18,116 bases of DNA from assembly GCA_020201295.1 (NCBI GenBank), contig JAIVHA010000005.1, positions 7,836 through 25,951 of the forward strand, written 5' to 3'. Below are positions 14,601-18,116 of the stretch, piece by piece. Every line of letters starts with the position of its first letter. Within the stretch, counting starts at the first letter, position 1. A program made the position numbers and the translations under genes. Origin of the DNA: Lysobacteraceae bacterium. GTDB lineage: Bacteria; Pseudomonadota; Gammaproteobacteria; DSM-19610. The notes below the pieces were generated by a model, which did no database searches, was not told the DNA's origin, and saw nothing but the letters and a program-made list of their open reading frames with translations.

Positions 14601-14621
14601 GAAAAATTGTTCTCTGACCCA
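14597..14621 (-). repeat. Inverted copy of the GGGTCAGAGAACAA repeat at the RAYT 3' end
   Basis: Reverse orientation of the units at 13819-13916, sharing 24 of 25 bases with the first. It overlaps the transposase stop codon. Together with 13892-13916 it brackets the transposase gene as an inverted pair. Confidence 0.8.
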
Positions 14622-14640
14622 GGTTTACTCCGGTTTACTG

Positions 14641-14776
14641 CAGATCAGCGAGGAGCGGGTGCAGAACGTCAGCGACAAGCTCACCGAAGGCGAGATCGTC
14701 AAGGTCAAGGTGCTGGAAGTGGATAAGCAGGGCCGCATCCGCCTGAGCATGAAGGCGGTGGTGGGCGGCGAGTAAG
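14641..14776 (+). pseudogene. Duplicated 3' end of pnp (codons 654 to stop)
   Basis: 136 bp matching 13047-13182 with two synonymous differences and no indels. It encodes the last 44 residues of the PNPase S1 domain (QISEERVQNVSDKLTEGE to VVGGE). It has no start or SD of its own; the frame is open a little upstream into the transposase remnant, so it is not expected to make a functional protein. The junction at 14640/14641 lies immediately after repeat-derived sequence. Confidence 0.93.
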
Positions 14777-14799
14777 CCCAACGCGATCCGTGACGCAAG

Positions 14800-14825
14800 A
14801 AGGGGCCGCGAGGCCCCTTTTATTT
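14800..14825 (+). terminator. Intrinsic terminator after duplicated pnp end
   Basis: AAGGGGCC (14800-14807), loop GCGA, GGCCCCTT (14812-14819), then TTATTT. Same stem core as the terminator at 13201, but with a different loop and different flanks. Confidence 0.85.
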
Positions 14826-14854
14826 GTCATTGCGAGCGAAGCGAAGCAATCTCC
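14826..14854. repeat. Dispersed repeat GTCATTGCGAGCGAAGCG
   Basis: A single 29-bp copy of the widespread intergenic motif; a related core forms both arms of the inverted repeat at 16505-16586. Confidence 0.7.
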
Positions 14855-14888
14855 TCAACAACGCAATAAGATCCTGGCGCTAGCAGCC

Positions 14889-15923
14889 CTAGGCGGCTTG
14901 CTGTTGTTCCATCTCCTCCCGGTATTCACCCTTGCTGGCCAATGCATTCAGTCTGGCGCGTTGCAGCAGCACCTTGCGTGCCGCCTCTACCTTGCCCGGC
15001 TCGCCGCGCCAAGTCTCCAGTGTCGGGTGCTGCAGGGCGCGGGCGTAGGAGAAGGTCAGGCGCCAGGGCAGGCGGAGGTCCTGTGCCAGCCGGTTCATGG
15101 TGTTCAGGGGTCGGGTCGCCTGCGCGTCTGTCTGACCGCCGGACAGGAAGGCGATTCCCGGTACCGCCGCGGGTACCGTCTGCTGCAGGCACTCGAGGGT
15201 TCGCTCGGCCACTTCCTGAATGGCGCTCGGTCTGGCGTGGTCTTTGGCAGCCAGGACCATGCTGGGTTTGAGCACCATGCCCTCGAAGCGTACACCTTGT
15301 CGGTATAGCTGTTCGAACACCGTGCGCTGGGTCTCCACAGTGACCTGGTAGCAGGTGTCGATGGAATGATCGCCATCCAGCAACACCTCGGGTTCGACGA
15401 TGGGCACCAGGCCGGCCTCCTGACACAGGGCGGCGTAGCGCGCCAGGGCGTGGGCATTGGCCTCGATGCAGGCACGGCTCGGCAGACCCTTGCCGATGGT
15501 GATGACCGCGCGCCATTTGCAGAACCTGGCACCGAAGGTTTTGTATTCCTCCAGGCGTTCGCGCAGACCGTCGAGCCCCTCGGTTATCTTCTCGCCGCCA
15601 TGCAGTGCCAGGTCTTTTGCGCCGGTATCGACCTTGATGCCGATGAGGATGTCCTGTTGCTTCATTAATTCCGGAAACGGAATGCCGTCGGGATTACCTT
15701 GACGGATGGTCTCGTCATACAAAATGGCGCCACTGATGTAATCACCCAGCCCCGGGGTGCCGAGCAGCAGGGCACGGTAGGCGATGCGATTGGCCTCGGT
15801 GTTTTCCACGCCAACCGATTGCAGGCGCTTGCCGCAGGTGGGGGTACTTTCGTCCATCGCCAGTATCCCTTGGCCAGCGGCCACCATTGCCCTGGCGGTT
15901 TTCCCAAGCAGGTCGATGTCCAT
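14889..15923 (-). CDS. Fructose-bisphosphate aldolase, class I
   Basis: Cleaves or forms fructose 1,6-bisphosphate from dihydroxyacetone phosphate and glyceraldehyde 3-phosphate through a Schiff base; cytoplasmic, glycolysis/gluconeogenesis or Calvin-cycle sugar interconversion. The 344 aa align with the animal-type class I family: GILAMDEST (Asp24), FCKWRAV (Lys136), VPIVEPE (Glu177, Glu179) and GMVLKPSMV with Schiff-base Lys219, then FLSGGQTD and LTFSYARALQ. Start ATG 15923 has GGAG 10 nt upstream. It lies 18 bp after the DUF1540 gene on the same strand, so the two are probably one transcript. The C-terminal Tyr of the animal enzyme is not conserved (ends QQQAA), as usual in bacterial forms. 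Confidence 0.95.
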   Translation of the reverse strand: MDIDLLGKTARAMVAAGQGILAMDESTPTCGKRLQSVGVENTEANRIAYRALLLGTPGLGDYISGAILYDETIRQGNPDGIPFPELMKQQDILIGIKVDTGAKDLALHGGEKITEGLDGLRERLEEYKTFGARFCKWRAVITIGKGLPSRACIEANAHALARYAALCQEAGLVPIVEPEVLLDGDHSIDTCYQVTVETQRTVFEQLYRQGVRFEGMVLKPSMVLAAKDHARPSAIQEVAERTLECLQQTVPAAVPGIAFLSGGQTDAQATRPLNTMNRLAQDLRLPWRLTFSYARALQHPTLETWRGEPGKVEAARKVLLQRARLNALASKGEYREEMEQQQAA

Positions 15924-15941
15924 GGTTTCTTCTCCTGGCGG

Positions 15942-16238
15942 TTAGCGGGCGTGATAGGTCATGCACTGGACGCTATCGCCTTTCATGCTCACGGCAATGT
16001 TGTCAGCGCCGCACTCCAGGTCACTATTGAAGCTGCAGCCCATGACCTTGCAGGCCCCGACTCCGGCCAGGTTGTTTTCATGGGTATGGCCTGGCGCGCC
16101 CAGGAAGGAAGTGTCACAACCGGGATGGACGCCGTCACCGATGGTGATGGCACGGGCGTGGCACTTTTCGTCCTTGTTGTAGCCGCAGCCACTGACCGTA
16201 CAGGTTTCGACGAACGGCATATCGATGGTCATCTTCAT
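15942..16238 (-). CDS. DUF1540-type Cys-rich protein
   Basis: A 98-aa protein with two related Cys-rich units: CTVSGCGYNKDEKCHARAIT ... CDTS and CKVMGCSFNSDLECGADNIA ... CMTY. Each has the pattern C-x3-GC-x-(Y/F)N-x4-5-C-x-A and a further Cys, typical of DUF1540, a presumed metal-binding domain of unknown role. A conserved-looking linker includes GDGVHPGCDTSFLGAPGHTHENN. There is no signal peptide. ATG 16238 was chosen because GGAGGT sits just upstream; an ATG four codons earlier overlaps that SD. It precedes class I aldolase by 18 bp, so co-expression is likely; any functional link to the aldolase is inference. Confidence 0.83.
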   Translation of the reverse strand: MKMTIDMPFVETCTVSGCGYNKDEKCHARAITIGDGVHPGCDTSFLGAPGHTHENNLAGVGACKVMGCSFNSDLECGADNIAVSMKGDSVQCMTYHAR

Positions 16239-16259
16239 GGCAACCTCCATTGCGTGAGT

Positions 16260-16283
16260 ATTCCGGCATTCGCCGGAATGACG
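16260..16283. repeat. REP-like hairpin ATTCCGGC-ATTC-GCCGGAAT
   Basis: An 8-bp perfect stem (16260-16267 and 16272-16279) followed by GACG; the CATTCCGGCGAATGCCGGAAT motif is a familiar dispersed bacterial repeat. It sits in the 5' region of the DUF1540 gene. Confidence 0.65.
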
Positions 16284-16486
16284 TGCCTGGTTTCTGTGTA
16301 AACACCCAGAACCTAGTCCAGAATCGGGCAGCTGGCGAAGAGATTTTATTTATGAGGCAGGCGGCTGCCGGCGTACGGAAAGCAGGCCGTTATTTGATGT
16401 GTTGCACGAATACAGTCCCATAGGTGCCGCTCTACACGCGAAAATTCCAGGCACCAATTAATCTGGTTGCACGGTGACAATTACTC
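16284..16486. other. Intergenic stretch with no recognised feature
   Basis: About 200 bp between the REP-like hairpin and the inverted-repeat element, somewhat A/T-richer than the genes. I see no coding frame, RNA gene or confident promoter. A minus-strand promoter for the DUF1540-aldolase pair probably lies in or near it. Confidence 0.5.
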
Positions 16487-16614
16487 AGGGAATCTTTGAT
16501 TTCTTCGTCATTGCGAGCGAAGCGTGGCAATCTCGTACCGTAGAATCAATCGGTTAAAGATTGCCACGCTTCGCTCGCAATGACGAGAATATTCGAATTA
16601 ATCAGAGGTTCCTT
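16487..16614. mobile_element. Small inverted-repeat element (MITE-like) built on the GTCATTGCGAGCGAAGCG motif
   Basis: Perfect 29-bp arms at 16505-16533 and 16558-16586 surround a 24-bp spacer. Weaker symmetry continues outward (16487-16501 against 16600-16614, 12 of 15 matching), suggesting a roughly 128-bp element. No ORF. It lies just downstream of the broken sugar kinase. Confidence 0.75.
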
Positions 16615-16630
16615 AGGTCGGTGCGTGGCT

Positions 16631-17897
16631 TTATAATCCTGATTTATCGGTGACGGCTGCAGCGTTCGAAATTCTTGACGGTTTCGCCACAACGTCCTGT
16701 TCCAGCAGCTGGATGAATTCGTGGTAGCGCCGTTTCAGCCCCGAGTCGCTGGCGGGCCGGAAATGGCGGCCAGCGGGTTTTCCCTGCCAGTGCCCGGGTC
16801 GGCCCGCGGCCAGCCAGGCCAGGCCGCGGGCGGTGGCTTCGGGGTCGTCATGGCGGTGCGGGTTCGATATCCTGGCGCCAGTAGGGGGAACCCAGGCCGC
16901 CGATGCTGTTGAGGAACAGGGGCGGGCTGCCGATTTCATGCAGCCAGTCCGGCAGCTGGCGCAGCAGCTCGGTCTGGGTCTGCTTCTCCAGCCAGCGCAG
17001 GGCGCTGCCCACGCCGTTGACGGAGGCCTCCAGCAGGTAGCGGCGCTCCAGCGCCGTGCTCCAGGCGATGCCACCGATCAGGCGTTCCTCCTCGGGGGGA
17101 TGCCCGCCGACGCCGCGCATCAGGAAGGCGCCGGTACCGAGATTGAGCATCAGCTGGTTGTCCGGCGGTTCGCCACCGGCGTGGATGGCGGCATTCTGGT
17201 CGCCACAGAGGCAGGTGAGGGGAATGCCGGAGCCTTCCAGCAGGCCATGCTCGGCCAGGGTCGGCACGCAGTCGGGTAGCACCGCCGGGTCGATATGAAA
17301 CAGCCCTGTCAGGGCGCGGCTCCACTGTCCGTGGCTGATATTGAAGAGCATGCTGCGGGCGGCATTGCTGTGATCCGCGATCAAGGGTGCGTCCTGCAGC
17401 AGGTGGCGCGCCAGGTAGCTGGCCAGCGGCCCCATGACCAGGTCGCCCCGGGAGGCGGCTTCCGCCACGGTCTCGTTCTCTTCCAGCAGCCAGAGCATCT
17501 TGCCGACCAGGTAATCGGGTGACAGGGGTTGGCCGCTGATCTGGTGGATGAGCGGTGCGTGGCGGGCGTAGCGTTTCAGTAGTTCGGCGCAGCGGGTGTC
17601 CTGCCAGCTGATGGCCGGCGCCAGTGGGTCACCGCTGGACCGTTCCCAGGCTACCAGGGTGGAGCGCTGCACCGCCAGGCCGGCGCAGCTCACCGGGCCG
17701 GTGGCGTGGGGAAGCACCTCGGCCACGACCGCGCGCACCGAGGCGAGCACCTGTTCCGGTGCCAGCTCCACCCAGCCCGGATGGCCTTCGTACTGGTCCA
17801 CGCGCTGCTCGTGCCGGGCAAGCACCTGGCCGTCCCGGTCGAACAGCAGGGCGCGGGTGGCGTGGCTGCCCTGGTCGATGGCGAGTATGCAGTCCAT
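16631..17897 (-). pseudogene. FGGY-family carbohydrate kinase, disrupted by internal deletion
   Basis: FGGY kinases phosphorylate sugars or polyols with ATP (glycerol kinase, xylulokinase and relatives). The N-terminal part (17897-16848) is well preserved: the phosphate loop ILAIDQGSHATRALLFD, SCAGLAVQRSTLVAWER, ISWQDTR, LCGDQNAAIHAGG and LNLGTGAFLM. It reaches GGLGSPYWRQDIEPAPP and then a TGA. The expected C-terminus resumes in another frame (EATARGLAWLAAGRPGHW ... RYHEFIQLLEQD) and ends at 16631. I estimate 80-100 codons are missing, including the adenosine-binding VSGG segment, plus a frame change. The start lies 12 bp after a strong terminator and has no good SD. Substrate cannot be assigned. 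An assembly deletion is the alternative to true decay. Confidence 0.85.
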
Positions 17898-17909
17898 GTC
17901 AGGTGTTAA

Positions 17910-17939
17910 CGCAAAAGAGGCCCGAAGGCCTCTTTTGCG
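17910..17939 (-). terminator. Strong bidirectional-looking terminator
   Basis: A perfect 13-bp stem, CGCAAAAGAGGCC (17910-17922) and GGCCTCTTTTGCG (17927-17939), with a CGAA loop; a U-run lies within the 3' arm on either strand. It sits 38 bp after the stop of the right-hand minus-strand gene and 12 bp before the sugar kinase ATG, so it isolates the kinase from upstream transcription. Confidence 0.85.
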
Positions 17940-17977
17940 TGTGCATCGTCATGAGGATGGATCCCCGAACCCGTGCC

Positions 17978-18116
17978 CTAGTTCAGGGTGGGGAAGGGGA
18001 ACTCCGTGGCGCCATGGTCGTTCCAGGCCTGGATGAGATGCTTGCTCAGCTTCCGGGCCTTGTAGCTGACGTTACGCTTGGACCACAGCATTTCGCCGTT
18101 ACGGGCATTGAACATG
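17978..18116 (-). CDS. 3' end of an unidentified gene
   Basis: The frame is open from the window edge (first full codon ATG at 18115) to TAG at 17980-17978, about 45 codons: FNARNGEMLWSKRNVSYKAR and onward, ending GATEFPFPTLN. High-GC codon use like the neighbours and the terminator just downstream support a real gene. I do not recognise the family from this tail; NARNGEMLW faintly recalls a beta-propeller blade end, which is too little for a call. Confidence 0.6.
   Translation of the reverse strand, partial: MFNARNGEMLWSKRNVSYKARKLSKHLIQAWNDHGATEFPFPTLN

Noticed and set aside
14572..14775. Small stand-alone S1-domain protein
   Set aside because: It is the out-of-context pnp 3' duplicate with an arbitrary start inside the transposase remnant and no SD.

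Overview
The window comes from a high-GC gammaproteobacterium. The reasons are the leuS-lptE pair, the translation operon rimP-nusA-infB-rbfA-truB-rpsO-pnp in its gammaproteobacterial order, a NusA with two C-terminal acidic repeats, and a Braun-type (Lpp) lipoprotein. A finer placement (for example a Chromatiales-like lineage) is only a guess.

Layout. (1) 2-1842: 3' part of leuS, overlapping lptE by ATGA. holA, the usual next gene, is absent; a perfect 44-bp palindrome follows instead. (2) 1979-4400: an envelope cluster. A LysM plus YkuD L,D-transpeptidase on + converges with a minus-strand series: a small exported Gly/Asp/Arg-rich protein, a second YkuD protein and an Lpp-like lipoprotein ending in Lys. 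Two possible crosslinking enzymes therefore sit beside their likely substrate. (3) 4401-4779: regulatory region with two sigma70-like promoters and two intrinsic terminators in front of rimP. (4) 4780-13181: rimP-nusA-infB-rbfA-truB-rpsO-pnp, modified twice. A 269-bp MITE-like element with perfect 34-bp terminal inverted repeats sits exactly at the rbfA stop codon. TruB has lost its C-terminal domain and its reading frame runs into the start of rpsO, which now begins with an internal GTG. (5) 13047-14825: the last 44 codons of pnp occur twice, as 136-bp direct repeats differing at two synonymous sites. Each copy has its own terminator. Between them lie a low-GC lipoprotein gene, a degenerate GGGTCA repeat array and a REP-associated (Y1/RAYT) transposase gene that has lost its HUH motif through an internal deletion. 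(6) 14826-18116, all genes on minus: class I fructose-bisphosphate aldolase preceded by a DUF1540 Cys-rich protein, a repeat-rich intergenic stretch, a broken FGGY sugar kinase, a strong terminator, and the 3' end of an unidentified gene.

The core genes link translation initiation and ribosome maturation (RimP, InfB, RbfA, TruB, S15) to transcription elongation (NusA) and RNA decay (PNPase). The main surprises are structural: gene-end duplication, a stop-codon-preserving mobile element, and several in-gene deletions (truB/rpsO, the RAYT gene, the FGGY kinase, perhaps a lost tRNA upstream of rimP). These could reflect real erosion or assembly error. No clearly new multi-gene defence or metabolic system was seen. 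The best candidates for something undescribed are the insertion at pnp and the cloverleaf-like MITE.
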